DNA of 64,000 nucleotides, taken from the NCBI GenBank assembly GCA_022508565.1, contig JAFLUY010000001.1:213967-277966 (forward strand). Reading direction: 5' to 3'. The notes below the pieces were generated by a model. That model saw nothing but the letters and a program-made list of their open reading frames with translations, did not search any database and was not told where the DNA came from. The position numbers and the translations under genes are program-made. Source of the DNA: Erysipelotrichales bacterium. Lineage in GTDB: Bacteria; Bacillota_I; Bacilli_A; RF39; UBA660. Below, in pieces: positions 8,374-17,397 of the stretch; positions within the stretch are counted from its first letter, which is position 1; every line of letters starts with the position of its first letter.

Positions 8374-8793
8374 ATGAAGAAAGTCAAAATAAAAAAAGGA
8401 TCTAAATTTGTTGAAGAATTCAAAACATTTATCTTAAGAGGCAATGTTATGGATTTAGCTGTCGGTGTTTTAATTGGAGCCGCATTCCAAGAATTAGTTA
8501 CAAGTTTAACAGATAATATAATTTCACCTATATTAGGATGTTTTAGTGAAGTTGATTTTAATCAATTTAGCTTAAATATTGGGAAGTTACATCTTACATA
8601 TGGTGCATTTATTACTGATGTAATTAATTTTATAATAATGGCATTCGTAATTTTCATGATTGTAAAATTTATGAATTTTATTGAAAGTTTAGGGCATAAA
8701 AAAGAAGAAGAGAAAAAAGAAGTTCCATCTAAATCAGAAGAAACAAAATTACTAGAGGAAATTAGAGATTTACTTAAGAAACAAAACAAATAG
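8374..8793 (+). CDS. mscL: Large-conductance mechanosensitive channel MscL
   Basis: 139 residues. The N-terminal EEFKTFILRGNVMDLAVGVLIGAAF is the hallmark TM1 region of MscL; a second membrane helix (FIIMAFVIFMIVKF) and a charged cytoplasmic helix with EETKLLEEIRDLLKKQ follow. MscL opens on membrane tension and releases solutes on hypo-osmotic shock. ATG 8374 is used: GGAG at 8363-8366 overlaps the alaS stop region, so it is probably co-transcribed with alaS. Confidence 0.95.
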   Translation: MKKVKIKKGSKFVEEFKTFILRGNVMDLAVGVLIGAAFQELVTSLTDNIISPILGCFSEVDFNQFSLNIGKLHLTYGAFITDVINFIIMAFVIFMIVKFMNFIESLGHKKEEEKKEVPSKSEETKLLEEIRDLLKKQNK

Positions 8794-8815
8794 AAGGAGT
8801 GTATCCTTCTATTTT
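8789..8815 (+). terminator. Rho-independent terminator after mscL
   Basis: AATAGAAGGA and TCCTTCTATT form a 10-bp stem around a 5-base loop, followed by TTA. Confidence 0.75.
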
Positions 8816-8869
8816 ATTGACTTAAAAACGGAATTAAATTAAAATATAGTTTGAATGGAGATAAAATAT

Positions 8870-9880
8870 ATGAGGTATACAGATAAAAATACATATAATT
8901 CAATTAACAAAAAAATAAATAGAGACACTAGATGTGTACCATTTTTTGCAGGAATGCTTACATCAGGATTATATTTACATGTTCCGTTTAGTGAAGTTGT
9001 CGGTACAATTGGAATACTTAGTAGTTATTCTTTTAAAAATTATCATAAAAGTTTAATAAAAAATTGTGATGAATTTGAACAATTAAGAGATTATTATGAT
9101 TGTATTACAGAACTTATTTCTTCAAGTATTAAATCATTAAATTTGGAAAGCGTTACAGAAGTATTTACATATATGTCATATTTATACGAAAATGGTTACT
9201 TATCGTATAATAGAAGTAAAGATGGTTTTGTATCTAATAGAATTCTTAGTAGAGATACAATATTAAAGGAATTAGCTCTAAATAATCACGGCGGTAGTAA
9301 AAGTGCAGCATTACTTGTTTCTGATATTATTAATTATACAGTAAAAGACACATCTACATCAATCTTAGATGGAGTCTTACATGATGAATATGAAATGGCA
9401 GCCAAGATTGAAGAAAGTAATATTGAAGAATATATAAATGATTTTATAGAGACATTAAAAAGAAAACAAACTAAGGTATTAACATATAATAGACAAGAAC
9501 TAATCGAATATTTAATAAGCAATGGAATAATTAAAGTAAATGATAAAGTAAAAAAGAAAGAAATAGATTACACAATAAGTACTGCTTTACATAATGATCA
9601 GCAATATTATTTAGATATTCAAAATAGTCAAATATTATATCCCGTAGAAAATAATAGTAATATATTAGTTGGAAATAATATAGCATTCACAATAGCTGGA
9701 AATTCATTAAAGAATCAAGAAACTAGTAGGATTGATATAAATAAATCCGAAAAAGAGTTAAATAAAGCAAAAGAAATAATTCAAGCAAACGAACAAGCAA
9801 TAGAAGAATTATATAATTTAATTCAACCGAAACTAGAAAGCGCTGAAAATACACACGAAAAAATATTAAGAAGCTGTTAA
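8870..9880 (+). CDS. Protein of unknown function, 336 aa
   Basis: No family recognised. There is a weakly hydrophobic stretch near residues 20-45 (FFAGMLTSGLYLHVPFSEVVGTIGIL) and a charged, helical C-terminal quarter that looks coiled-coil (KSEKELNKAKEIIQANEQAIEELYNLI). ATG 8870 is chosen because GGAGATA lies at 8857-8863; the ATG at 8855 would overlap it. The gene stands alone between terminators. Confidence 0.75.
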   Translation: MRYTDKNTYNSINKKINRDTRCVPFFAGMLTSGLYLHVPFSEVVGTIGILSSYSFKNYHKSLIKNCDEFEQLRDYYDCITELISSSIKSLNLESVTEVFTYMSYLYENGYLSYNRSKDGFVSNRILSRDTILKELALNNHGGSKSAALLVSDIINYTVKDTSTSILDGVLHDEYEMAAKIEESNIEEYINDFIETLKRKQTKVLTYNRQELIEYLISNGIIKVNDKVKKKEIDYTISTALHNDQQYYLDIQNSQILYPVENNSNILVGNNIAFTIAGNSLKNQETSRIDINKSEKELNKAKEIIQANEQAIEELYNLIQPKLESAENTHEKILRSC

Positions 9881-9899
9881 TCAGCTTTTTATTTTTTTT
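9871..9899 (+). terminator. Rho-independent terminator
   Basis: AAGCTG (9871-9876) and CAGCTT (9882-9887) form the stem, followed by a long T/A tract. It covers the end of the 336-aa gene. Confidence 0.75.
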
Positions 9900-9911
9900 A
9901 TATTCTTTATG

Positions 9912-9920
9912 TGCTATAAT
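9912..9920 (+). promoter_or_regulatory. Extended -10 promoter of pdp
   Basis: TGCTATAAT, the same extended -10 sequence as before alaS, lies 30 bp before the pdp start. Confidence 0.6.
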
Positions 9921-9950
9921 TATAGATAGTAGAATAGAGTTGGTGATGAT

Positions 9951-11177
9951 ATGAATATCTTAGATATTATTACAAAAAAGAAAAACGGCAAAACGCTTTC
10001 GTACGATGAATTAAAATACGCTTTTAATGCTTATTTAAATAAGGATATACCGGATTATCAAATGAGCGCATTACTTATGGCAATTACTATAAACGGTATG
10101 ACTTTATCTGAGACACTATCACTAACAGATATATTTATTCGTAGTGGTGAAGCTTACGATTTAACAAAAACAATGAAATACGTTGTAGACAAACATTCAA
10201 CTGGTGGAGTAGGAGATTCTACGACTTTAGTAATTGGACCTATGTGCGCAGCTCTTGGTCTACATATGGCTAAAATGAGTGGTAGAGGTCTTGGATTAAC
10301 CGGTGGAACAATTGATAAAGTTGAATCAATTCCAGGATTTAATATAAATTTAACAGAAGAAGAATTTTATAAACAAGTTGAAGAAATTGGTTTTGCATTA
10401 TCAAGTCAAACTGCAGATTTGGTACCTTTAGATAAAGTAATATATGCCCTTAGAGATGTCACAGGAACAACAGAATCAATTCCTTTAATTGCATCATCAA
10501 TAATGTCAAAAAAGATTGCTGCTGGTGCTAATAATATCTTAATTGATATAAAAGTTGGAAGTGGAGCTTTAATCAAAAATGAAAGTGATGCAAGAGTATT
10601 AAGTGATTGGCTAATTCAAATTGGTGAAGCTTATAAAAGAAAAGTAAAAACAATAATTTCTGATATGAATGCTCCATTATCATACGCAATTGGTAACTCA
10701 CTAGAGGTATGCGAAGCTATCAATGTACTGCGTGGTAAAAAATGTCCATTATATAATGCTTGTGTAGAAATAGTAGCAAATCTTTTATCAATGGCCAAAA
10801 ATATGGATTATGAAGAAGCAGAAATTAGAGCAGAAGAAACATTAAAAAACGGCTCAGCTTTAAAGAAATTTTATCAATTTGTAACTACTCAAGGTGGTAG
10901 ATTAAGAGAAGTAAGTGTAGCTGATAAAGTAATTCAAGTAAAATCTAAAAAAGAAGGCGAAGTCACTAAAATTGATGCATTGGGAGCAGCTAAGCTTGCA
11001 TCAAAACTAGGAGCATCAAGACTTTCTTTAAATGATAACATTGATTATACAGTTGGAATTATACTAAATGTTAAAATTGGTGATAAAGTAAAAATAGGCG
11101 ACACACTATTAAATATTTACATGAACAAAAAGATTGAATTTAACGAAAACGATTTTGAATTTATTGAAGTAGAATAA
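9951..11177 (+). CDS. pdp: Pyrimidine-nucleoside (thymidine) phosphorylase
   Basis: 408 residues. It splits thymidine, uridine or deoxyuridine with phosphate to the free base and (deoxy)ribose-1-phosphate in nucleoside salvage. Family signatures are intact: VDKHSTGGVGD (phosphate loop) and SGRGLGLTGGTIDKVES (the thymidine phosphorylase signature). Length and C-terminal domain are normal. Whether it prefers thymidine or accepts uridine cannot be settled from sequence by eye; Firmicutes enzymes are usually of the broad Pdp type. GGTGATG precedes the ATG. Confidence 0.94.
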   Translation: MNILDIITKKKNGKTLSYDELKYAFNAYLNKDIPDYQMSALLMAITINGMTLSETLSLTDIFIRSGEAYDLTKTMKYVVDKHSTGGVGDSTTLVIGPMCAALGLHMAKMSGRGLGLTGGTIDKVESIPGFNINLTEEEFYKQVEEIGFALSSQTADLVPLDKVIYALRDVTGTTESIPLIASSIMSKKIAAGANNILIDIKVGSGALIKNESDARVLSDWLIQIGEAYKRKVKTIISDMNAPLSYAIGNSLEVCEAINVLRGKKCPLYNACVEIVANLLSMAKNMDYEEAEIRAEETLKNGSALKKFYQFVTTQGGRLREVSVADKVIQVKSKKEGEVTKIDALGAAKLASKLGASRLSLNDNIDYTVGIILNVKIGDKVKIGDTLLNIYMNKKIEFNENDFEFIEVE

Positions 11178-11184
11178 ATTTATA

Positions 11185-11193
11185 TGTTATAAT
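11185..11193 (+). promoter_or_regulatory. Extended -10 promoter of the HerA-like gene
   Basis: TGTTATAAT lies 26 bp before ATG 11219, and GAGGTTGG follows as ribosome binding site. Confidence 0.6.
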
Positions 11194-11218
11194 TATACAA
11201 GAATAAGAGGTTGGTAAT

Positions 11219-12973
11219 ATGTTTGGAAAGATTAAATATATTGATGATATTACAGTAGTAGCTGAAATCCATAAAGAAAATATGGTTGTTCCAAATCTAA
11301 TGAACTTACATGTCGTTTTTGAAACTAAAGATCAAAAGTTACTCGGAGAAGTAAAAAAAGCTGATGAAGAAACAGTACATATTGATTTAATGGGTCAATT
11401 TATTGGTGACAGATTTATTGCAGGTACAATCAAAAAACCAACACTAGACAGTTCTATTAGAATCATTAATGATGAAGAGTTAGGAATTATTCTAGGAACT
11501 AATAAACCAGGAAACTTATATTTAGGAAAATCAGCGATATATACTGGTAAAGATGTATTTGTCGATATAAATGATATGTTTTCGAACCACTTATCAATAT
11601 TTGGCAATACTGGATCTGGTAAATCATGTTCAGTTGCTAGAATCGTGCAAAACATATTCTTAAACAAGAACTTCTTAACTTTTAATGCTAATTTATTTAT
11701 ATTTGATGCTTATGGTGAATATAAGACTGCATTTAAAGTGTTAAATCAATTTAATCCAAACTACCAATATAAATTTATAACAAGTAATCCAGTAGATGAT
11801 ACTGATGTATTATTAAAAATCCCAGTATTCTTACTTACAATTGATGATATTTGTCTATTATTACAGGCAGATAATCACCATCAATATACAATCATTGAAA
11901 GAATGCTAAAACTAGCTAAATTGTTTTCAAAAGATGATGAAGAAACAAAGAGGTTAAAAAATCATTTAATAGCAAAAGCTATTATGACAGTTTTATTCTC
12001 AAATCAAAATGCATCAGCTAAGAAAAATGATATATTTACAATTATTTCTGATTGTTCGACTCCTGAATTTAACGTAGATACTGATATTCAAGGAATTGGA
12101 TATACAAGAAAATTCTCTGAATGCTTCGGAATTGATAGAAACGGAGAATTTGGTGAGTCAGTTCTAATCAATGAATATCTACTAAAATTTATTGATGATG
12201 AATTAGAACAAAGAATGGAAGTACCAAAAGATGCTTATTATACTCTTGATGATTTAGAAAAAGCCATGAGTTTCACACTTATTGGTGATGGTTTTTTAAA
12301 TAACAGGATAATGCAAGATAACGCCGTAATAATGCAAGTTAGACTTCATAGTATAAATAACTCCGCTAATAGGAAATATTTTGATATTCCAAATTACATA
12401 ACACTTGAAAATTATATTTCAAGTCTAATAGTATTTAATAATAGACGTAGTCAAATAGTTAATATAAATCTTGAAGATGTTGATGATAACCTAGCAAAAA
12501 CAATGGTTAAGATATTCTCAAAAATGATTTTCGATTTTGCAAAGAGTAGAAGAGAAAGAGCAGCAATACCATTCCATTTATTCATAGAAGAAGCACACAG
12601 ATACGTTGTATCAGACAACGATCACTTCTTATTAGGATATAATATCTTCGAACGTATCGCTAAAGAAGGTCGTAAGTACGGAGTTATGTTAGACCTAGTT
12701 AGTCAAAGACCTGTAGAAATTTCAGAAACAGTTATAGCCCAAATGTCTAACTTCTGTATTTTGAAAATGACACACCCAAGAGATCTTGATTATATTAATA
12801 AAATGTTACCTAATATTTCTGGTGACATAATTGAAAAATTAACAAGTTTACAAAGTGGTACTATGGTTGCCTTTGGTAATGCCTTTAAAATACCAGTAAT
12901 AGTAAAAATGGACATGCCAAATCCTGCACCATATTCATCAAATTGTAACGTTGTTGATAGATGGAAAGCATAA
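11219..12973 (+). CDS. HerA-like ATPase (DUF87, FtsK/HerA superfamily)
   Basis: 584 residues. An N-terminal beta-rich region (about 1-110) precedes a P-loop ATPase core with Walker A GNTGSGKSCS at about 128, Walker B FHLFIEEAHRY at about 455, and downstream GRKYGVMLDLVSQRP with a likely arginine finger. This is the layout of HerA-type hexameric DNA translocases (HAS-barrel plus DUF87). HerA usually works with the NurA nuclease or in defence modules; no nuclease gene is adjacent. It has its own promoter and terminator, so it is a single-gene unit. Confidence 0.85.
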   Translation: MFGKIKYIDDITVVAEIHKENMVVPNLMNLHVVFETKDQKLLGEVKKADEETVHIDLMGQFIGDRFIAGTIKKPTLDSSIRIINDEELGIILGTNKPGNLYLGKSAIYTGKDVFVDINDMFSNHLSIFGNTGSGKSCSVARIVQNIFLNKNFLTFNANLFIFDAYGEYKTAFKVLNQFNPNYQYKFITSNPVDDTDVLLKIPVFLLTIDDICLLLQADNHHQYTIIERMLKLAKLFSKDDEETKRLKNHLIAKAIMTVLFSNQNASAKKNDIFTIISDCSTPEFNVDTDIQGIGYTRKFSECFGIDRNGEFGESVLINEYLLKFIDDELEQRMEVPKDAYYTLDDLEKAMSFTLIGDGFLNNRIMQDNAVIMQVRLHSINNSANRKYFDIPNYITLENYISSLIVFNNRRSQIVNINLEDVDDNLAKTMVKIFSKMIFDFAKSRRERAAIPFHLFIEEAHRYVVSDNDHFLLGYNIFERIAKEGRKYGVMLDLVSQRPVEISETVIAQMSNFCILKMTHPRDLDYINKMLPNISGDIIEKLTSLQSGTMVAFGNAFKIPVIVKMDMPNPAPYSSNCNVVDRWKA

Positions 12974-12996
12974 AACACCACATATGGTGTTTTTTC
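12972..12996 (+). terminator. Rho-independent terminator after the HerA-like gene
   Basis: AAAACACCA and TGGTGTTTT form a 9-bp stem with loop CATA and a T-run. Confidence 0.85.
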
Positions 12997-13038
12997 TTGT
13001 AAAAATATAAGTATTATTAGCAAATTAACAAATACCTA

Positions 13039-13068
13039 TTTACAGAATCTTAAAATCTATGTTATAGT
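13039..13068 (+). promoter_or_regulatory. Promoter of the structured ncRNA
   Basis: TTTACA (13039-13044) and TATAGT (13063-13068) are 18 bp apart. A start near 13075 would coincide with the first base of the closing stem of the RNA. Confidence 0.65.
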
Positions 13069-13074
13069 TAAATT

Positions 13075-13241
13075 ACCTAAGAGAGGTTCAAACTATATAA
13101 CCGACTATTTTGTGATAATTGGGAATCTAATTGGTCTGTGGTGTTGAAAACCTAGTCTTACTAGGGATCCTAAAACAGATCATGTGATGCCCACCTCGTG
13201 CGAGCGGGCTTATATCACGCGAACTTCTCCTAGGCTTTTTT
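13075..13241 (+). ncRNA. ssrS: Structured non-coding RNA, candidate 6S RNA
   Basis: About 167 nt with clearly higher G+C than its surroundings. The ends pair: 13076-13089 with 13221-13234 (13 of 14 positions, one G-U), followed directly by a T-run. Inside are a stem GGTCTGT/ACAGATC (13133-13139 with 13175-13181) capped by CCTAG/CTAGG, and a 3'-side hairpin GTGATGCCC/GGGC..ATCAC. A 6-bp alternative pairing GTGATA/TATCAC could close a central bubble. Size, closing helix, large bubble, 3' hairpin and own promoter resemble 6S RNA, the regulator of RNA polymerase. SRP RNA and tmRNA motifs are absent. The RNA is well supported; the 6S name is tentative. Confidence 0.6.
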
Positions 13242-13294
13242 ATTGCAAGAAAATATAAAAAATGTTAAGATAATCACTAATGAAAGGTGATATT

Positions 13295-14413
13295 ATGAAA
13301 TTAATAGATATAAATGAATTAAACAAATATACCAATAATGTAAGTATACTAAAATTATTATTAAATCTTGATGACGAAGCAGTTAACGATATAATTTCCT
13401 TATATAAAAGTTTTGAAGCCTATAATGTAGCTCAAGATAAAAAGGATGCCATTATAGAAAATTATGTAAAAAATGGTTTATATGAATACAAAATTGAAAT
13501 AAAGAAAATCCTAACTAAGAATAACTTTTTATCATCCGTTGCTTCAATGAGCATCAAACAAATTAAAGAATTCATGAAATATTGTAATGAACCAGAGTTA
13601 AGAGAGACTATATTAACTGACGAATCACTTGAAAATGGGAAAATCGAAAATAATTTAACAATGTTAAGACGTGAGCTTGAAAAAAAGAAACAAATTGACA
13701 AAATTAGAAAGTGTTTAGAAGAAATTGGCATTAACCAAAACTATATAGCTAAAATAATTGATGCATTTTCAAATATAAAATATTATGAAATAAGAAATAA
13801 GCTTGTTAAACTTTTAACTAATAAGCAATTCTATAGTGCTAAATCAGAATTTGATATATTAGTAGTAATTAAATATTTTTCAAACATTGAAAGTGTAGAA
13901 CACTTAAATTGTACAGTTAAAATAATTAATTTCATGAACGAAAGAGATGGATACTTTATTAGTGACTTACTCTATGTAGTTAACGTCATTATGGCTAACA
14001 GTAATAAATTAGATTTTTTAGTAAATAAATACGTATTTAGAAATAATACTTTAGAAAATATTATCGCTATGATTAATGCTTATCTTGCATATCCTACATT
14101 AAAACTACTTATAAACGAAAAAACAGTATCTAGAATAACTTGGTTAGAGTTTACTCATTTAACTATAGTAGGTGATTTATTAATAGATGAAAATATGGTT
14201 GCAATTAATAAAGAGTTAAATAGACTGCTTGCTAATGATAATAAAGATAATTTATATACATCTTTATTAGAATTTATAAATAGAAATGAATATAATCAAA
14301 CTGTGGCAGCCTATTTAAATGGATGCAATACAATAGAAGAATTTATAAATTCGGTAAAAAATACAATTGATAAAGAGAAAAACCTAAGGTTAGGAACAGT
14401 AGTAGAGGAATAA
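13295..14413 (+). CDS. Protein of unknown function, 372 aa
   Basis: A soluble, strongly helical protein without membrane segments or a recognised motif. Regular leucine/isoleucine spacing suggests an alpha-solenoid or coiled-coil-rich fold. ATG 13295 is chosen because AAGGTGAT lies just before it. It follows the structured ncRNA by about 50 bp and is closed by its own terminator. No homologue comes to mind. Confidence 0.78.
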   Translation: MKLIDINELNKYTNNVSILKLLLNLDDEAVNDIISLYKSFEAYNVAQDKKDAIIENYVKNGLYEYKIEIKKILTKNNFLSSVASMSIKQIKEFMKYCNEPELRETILTDESLENGKIENNLTMLRRELEKKKQIDKIRKCLEEIGINQNYIAKIIDAFSNIKYYEIRNKLVKLLTNKQFYSAKSEFDILVVIKYFSNIESVEHLNCTVKIINFMNERDGYFISDLLYVVNVIMANSNKLDFLVNKYVFRNNTLENIIAMINAYLAYPTLKLLINEKTVSRITWLEFTHLTIVGDLLIDENMVAINKELNRLLANDNKDNLYTSLLEFINRNEYNQTVAAYLNGCNTIEEFINSVKNTIDKEKNLRLGTVVEE

Positions 14414-14436
14414 GAGCAATAATTGCTCTTTTTTTG
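14413..14436 (+). terminator. Rho-independent terminator
   Basis: AGAGCAAT (14413-14420) and ATTGCTCT (14422-14429) are followed by seven T. Confidence 0.8.
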
Positions 14437-14475
14437 TATGTAATAGTTATGATAAAATATAGCCAGGTGATACCT

Positions 14476-15150
14476 ATGTTTGAAAGATTAATAAAACTAA
14501 TTGGAGAAGAAAAATTTAAATTAATACAAAGTAAAAAAATTCTTCTAGTTGGAGTAGGTGGAGTAGGCTCTTACGCTTTAGAAGCTTTAATTAGAAATGG
14601 ATTTACAAATATAACAGTAGTAGACTATGACATCATCGAATTATCGAACTTAAATCGTCAATTAATTACCACAAACAATAATGTTGGTCATTCAAAGGTA
14701 ATAGAGGCTATTTTTAGAGCAAAAACTATTAATCCTGATATTTTAATTGATGGAATGGATTCAAGGCTTACAAGCGATAAAATTGATGATGTATTAAAAT
14801 TGAATTACGATTACATAATAGACGCGTGTGATGATATACCTCTAAAGTTTTCACTTATTGAAAAAAGTCTACATTATAATTATAAACTTATAAGTTCAAT
14901 GGGCACCGCTAAAAAGATTGATCCAACTAAACTAAGTATTACAACGCTTGATAAGACATTAAACGATCCAATAGCTAAAATATTAAGAAAAAAAGTAAAA
15001 GACGCAAAGATAAATAAGAAAATAATGGTTGTTTCTAGTTCTGAAGTACCACTTGATATAGAAGGGTTAGGTACGGCGAATTTAGTTCCAAGTGTGGCAG
15101 GACTTCTATGTGTTTCATTTATATTTAATGACATAATAAAAGAGAGATAA
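14476..15150 (+). CDS. tcdA: tRNA threonylcarbamoyladenosine dehydratase TcdA (ThiF/E1-like)
   Basis: 224 residues. The E1-like fold is shown by LLVGVGGVGSYALEALIRNG (nucleotide loop), DYDIIELSNLNRQ and DACDD. This combination is typical of TcdA (formerly YgdL/CsdL), which cyclises t6A to ct6A at tRNA position 37 using ATP. It is somewhat shorter than E. coli TcdA. ATG 14476 is preceded by AGGTGAT at 14464-14470; an upstream in-frame start lacks one. It converges with gpsA. Confidence 0.88.
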   Translation: MFERLIKLIGEEKFKLIQSKKILLVGVGGVGSYALEALIRNGFTNITVVDYDIIELSNLNRQLITTNNNVGHSKVIEAIFRAKTINPDILIDGMDSRLTSDKIDDVLKLNYDYIIDACDDIPLKFSLIEKSLHYNYKLISSMGTAKKIDPTKLSITTLDKTLNDPIAKILRKKVKDAKINKKIMVVSSSEVPLDIEGLGTANLVPSVAGLLCVSFIFNDIIKER

Positions 15151-15160
15151 CTCTCTTTTT
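15138..15160. terminator. Bidirectional terminator between tcdA and gpsA
   Basis: AAAAGAGAG/CTCTCTTTTT with loop ATAA. It has T-rich tails on both strands, serving the converging genes. Confidence 0.75.
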
Positions 15161-15171
15161 ATTATAATAGA

Positions 15172-16149
15172 TTATTTTTTAATTTGAAGAAATTGTGATA
15201 ACTTATTTGGATCATCATTATTCATAACAATCTTATAGATTAAATCAATAACAGGCATTTTAATCTTTTTTCTTCTTAAAAGAGTATAAATGCTCTTTAA
15301 TGTATAATAACCTTCAACTGTTGTATTTTTTAAATAATTATTAGCCTCGTCAAATAAGCCTTTACCTAATAAAATACCATAAGAATAATTTCTAGATTTT
15401 ACACTTGTAGAAGTTAAAAGCAAATCTCCAACTCCAGCAAAAGAAAGAATAGTTTTTTTGCTTCCACCTAATCCTTTAATAAGTTCCTTAATATCATGCA
15501 TAGATTCAGTTATTAAAAAGCTTCTAGTTGATTCGGAATAACCTAAACCATCTAATATACCGGCAGCAACAGCTATTACGTTTTTAATAGATCCACATAA
15601 TTCAACACCAACTAAATCTCGTGTACTTCTTAATTTAATATTAGTATTTTTATATATTTTTAAAGCTATATTCAAAGTTGCATTAGATCTTGTTGCAATT
15701 GAAAGACCAATTGGCTCAAGATTTGCAATATCAATAGCAAATGATGGACCAGATATAACAGCAAGTTTTCTCGTATTAATAAAATTCAAAAATACTTCAT
15801 GAATAAAGCGACATGTTTCTTGTTCTATTCCCTTAGAGCCAATGATAAAATGCATTTTATTATTTATGTAAGGAAGCATATGCTTACAAACACTAGAAAC
15901 AAATTTTGCTGCACACATAACAAATACAACTTGAGCATCTTTTAATACTTCTTCATAACTTGTACTGAATTTAATTTTATCATCTAAATGTATATTTCCA
16001 AGTTGAGTAAGTTTCTTTCTATTTTTTTCTAAATCGTTTTTGGCTTCTTCCGATTCACTCCACATAATAATTTTATTTTTACTATTTTGTGATAGTGAAT
16101 GTGCCATTGATAACGCATAAACGCCAGAACCTATAATAGCTATATTCAT
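15172..16149 (-). CDS. gpsA: Glycerol-3-phosphate dehydrogenase [NAD(P)+]
   Basis: 325 residues. It makes sn-glycerol-3-phosphate from dihydroxyacetone phosphate for phospholipid synthesis. The N-terminal Rossmann loop is GSGVYA (the family norm is GxGxxG/A), SKGIE and SGPSFA follow, and the catalytic lysine lies in GSIKNVIAVAAG with SESTRS downstream. The start overlaps the end of rarA by 4 bp, so the pair is translationally coupled. Confidence 0.94.
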   Translation of the reverse strand: MNIAIIGSGVYALSMAHSLSQNSKNKIIMWSESEEAKNDLEKNRKKLTQLGNIHLDDKIKFSTSYEEVLKDAQVVFVMCAAKFVSSVCKHMLPYINNKMHFIIGSKGIEQETCRFIHEVFLNFINTRKLAVISGPSFAIDIANLEPIGLSIATRSNATLNIALKIYKNTNIKLRSTRDLVGVELCGSIKNVIAVAAGILDGLGYSESTRSFLITESMHDIKELIKGLGGSKKTILSFAGVGDLLLTSTSVKSRNYSYGILLGKGLFDEANNYLKNTTVEGYYTLKSIYTLLRRKKIKMPVIDLIYKIVMNNDDPNKLSQFLQIKK

Positions 16150-17342
16150 TCTTCCTTCATCTCCTTATTTATTTTAACCAAATTACTTTCATATTTATTT
16201 TCACATGGAACAAAGTAAACTTTATTTTTAATATTATCTGGTAAATATTGTTGACTCACCCAATGTTTTTTATAACTATGAGGATATTTATAAAGTGGGG
16301 AAGAGGTTTTAATCCAATGTGGAACATCACCAGTAGACCCATTTTCAATATCTTCCAATACTTTATCTATCGCCATAATGCAAGAATTAGACTTAGGTGA
16401 TAATGCAAGTTCCGTTACAACTACTGATAAAGGTATACGAGCTTCTGGCATACCAAGCATTTCTGATGCTTCAATAGCTGCACGAACTTTCGGCCCCATA
16501 CCTGGGTTAGCAAGTCCAATATCTTCATAGGCAATAACATTCATTCTTCTGTATATAATATCTAAATCACCAATTACAAGTAATCTTCCTAAATAATATA
16601 AAGCAGCATCAACATCTGATCCGCGAATACTTTTTTGAAAAGCACTAATAAGATCATAATGGCCAGATTCATTCATATCACCAGCAAGCACAGGTTTTGA
16701 ATTAATAGATTTAACAACATCTACGGTTATATGGCGTTTAGAAGCAGAGTAGTAAGACATTTCTAGTAAATTCAAGGCGTTTCTAAAATCTCCTGAAGAA
16801 AGTCTTGCAATTGTCTCTTTAGCATCTTTATCTAGTTCACATTTAGGTAATGATTTAACTGCATTTTCAAGACCTTTAATAATATCACTAATATCTAAAT
16901 TGAATAATTCAAATATCTGACATCTACTTCTGATTGCTGGATTAATTTTATAATATGGATTTGATGTTGTAAGTCCAATTAATATAATTGTGCCGTTTTC
17001 GATATATGGTAGTAGTATATCTTGTTTGTCTTTATTCATTCTGTGAATTTCATCTACAATTAATACAAGTTCACCATACATCTTTGATTCTTCAATAACA
17101 ACATCAAAATCTGCTTTATTATTTACTACAGCATTTAAAACTCGAAACTTACATCCTATTTCATTAACCAAGGCATAGGCAATACTAGTTTTACCAATAC
17201 CTGGATTACCAAACAAAATCATACTAAATAATTTTTTATTTTTTACTAAATTATATAAGACCTTATCCTTAGCAACTAAATGTTTTTGTCCAACTACATC
17301 ACTTAGTTTTTGTGGTCTTAATTTATCTGCAAGTAATTCCAT
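16146..17342 (-). CDS. rarA: Replication-associated recombination protein RarA (MgsA)
   Basis: 398 residues. An AAA+ clamp-loader-like ATPase acting at stalled forks. RPQKLSDVVGQKHLV at the start, Walker A GNPGIGKTS, Walker B LVDEIHRMN and sensor LTTSNPYYKINPAIRSRCQ are all present, as is the C-terminal tetramerisation region with YEDIGLANP and YKYPHSYKKHWVSQQYLP. ATG 17342 is favoured by GGTGGT upstream over ATG 17354. Confidence 0.95.
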   Translation of the reverse strand: MELLADKLRPQKLSDVVGQKHLVAKDKVLYNLVKNKKLFSMILFGNPGIGKTSIAYALVNEIGCKFRVLNAVVNNKADFDVVIEESKMYGELVLIVDEIHRMNKDKQDILLPYIENGTIILIGLTTSNPYYKINPAIRSRCQIFELFNLDISDIIKGLENAVKSLPKCELDKDAKETIARLSSGDFRNALNLLEMSYYSASKRHITVDVVKSINSKPVLAGDMNESGHYDLISAFQKSIRGSDVDAALYYLGRLLVIGDLDIIYRRMNVIAYEDIGLANPGMGPKVRAAIEASEMLGMPEARIPLSVVVTELALSPKSNSCIMAIDKVLEDIENGSTGDVPHWIKTSSPLYKYPHSYKKHWVSQQYLPDNIKNKVYFVPCENKYESNLVKINKEMKEE

Positions 17343-17372
17343 TGTTACCACCATAATAATTATATCACAAAA

Positions 17373-17397
17373 AATAGATTACTTTAAGTAATCTATT
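17373..17397 (-). terminator. Terminator of the kinase-like gene (minus strand)
   Basis: A near-perfect 12-bp inverted repeat of AATAGATTACTT with almost no loop, followed on the minus strand by six T. It overlaps the stop codon of the kinase-like gene. Confidence 0.7.

Noticed and set aside
13075..13241. SRP RNA or tmRNA
   Set aside because: The SRP GNRA-capped helix with AGCAG bulge is absent, and the size is wrong for tmRNA, which also needs a tRNA-Ala-like end.
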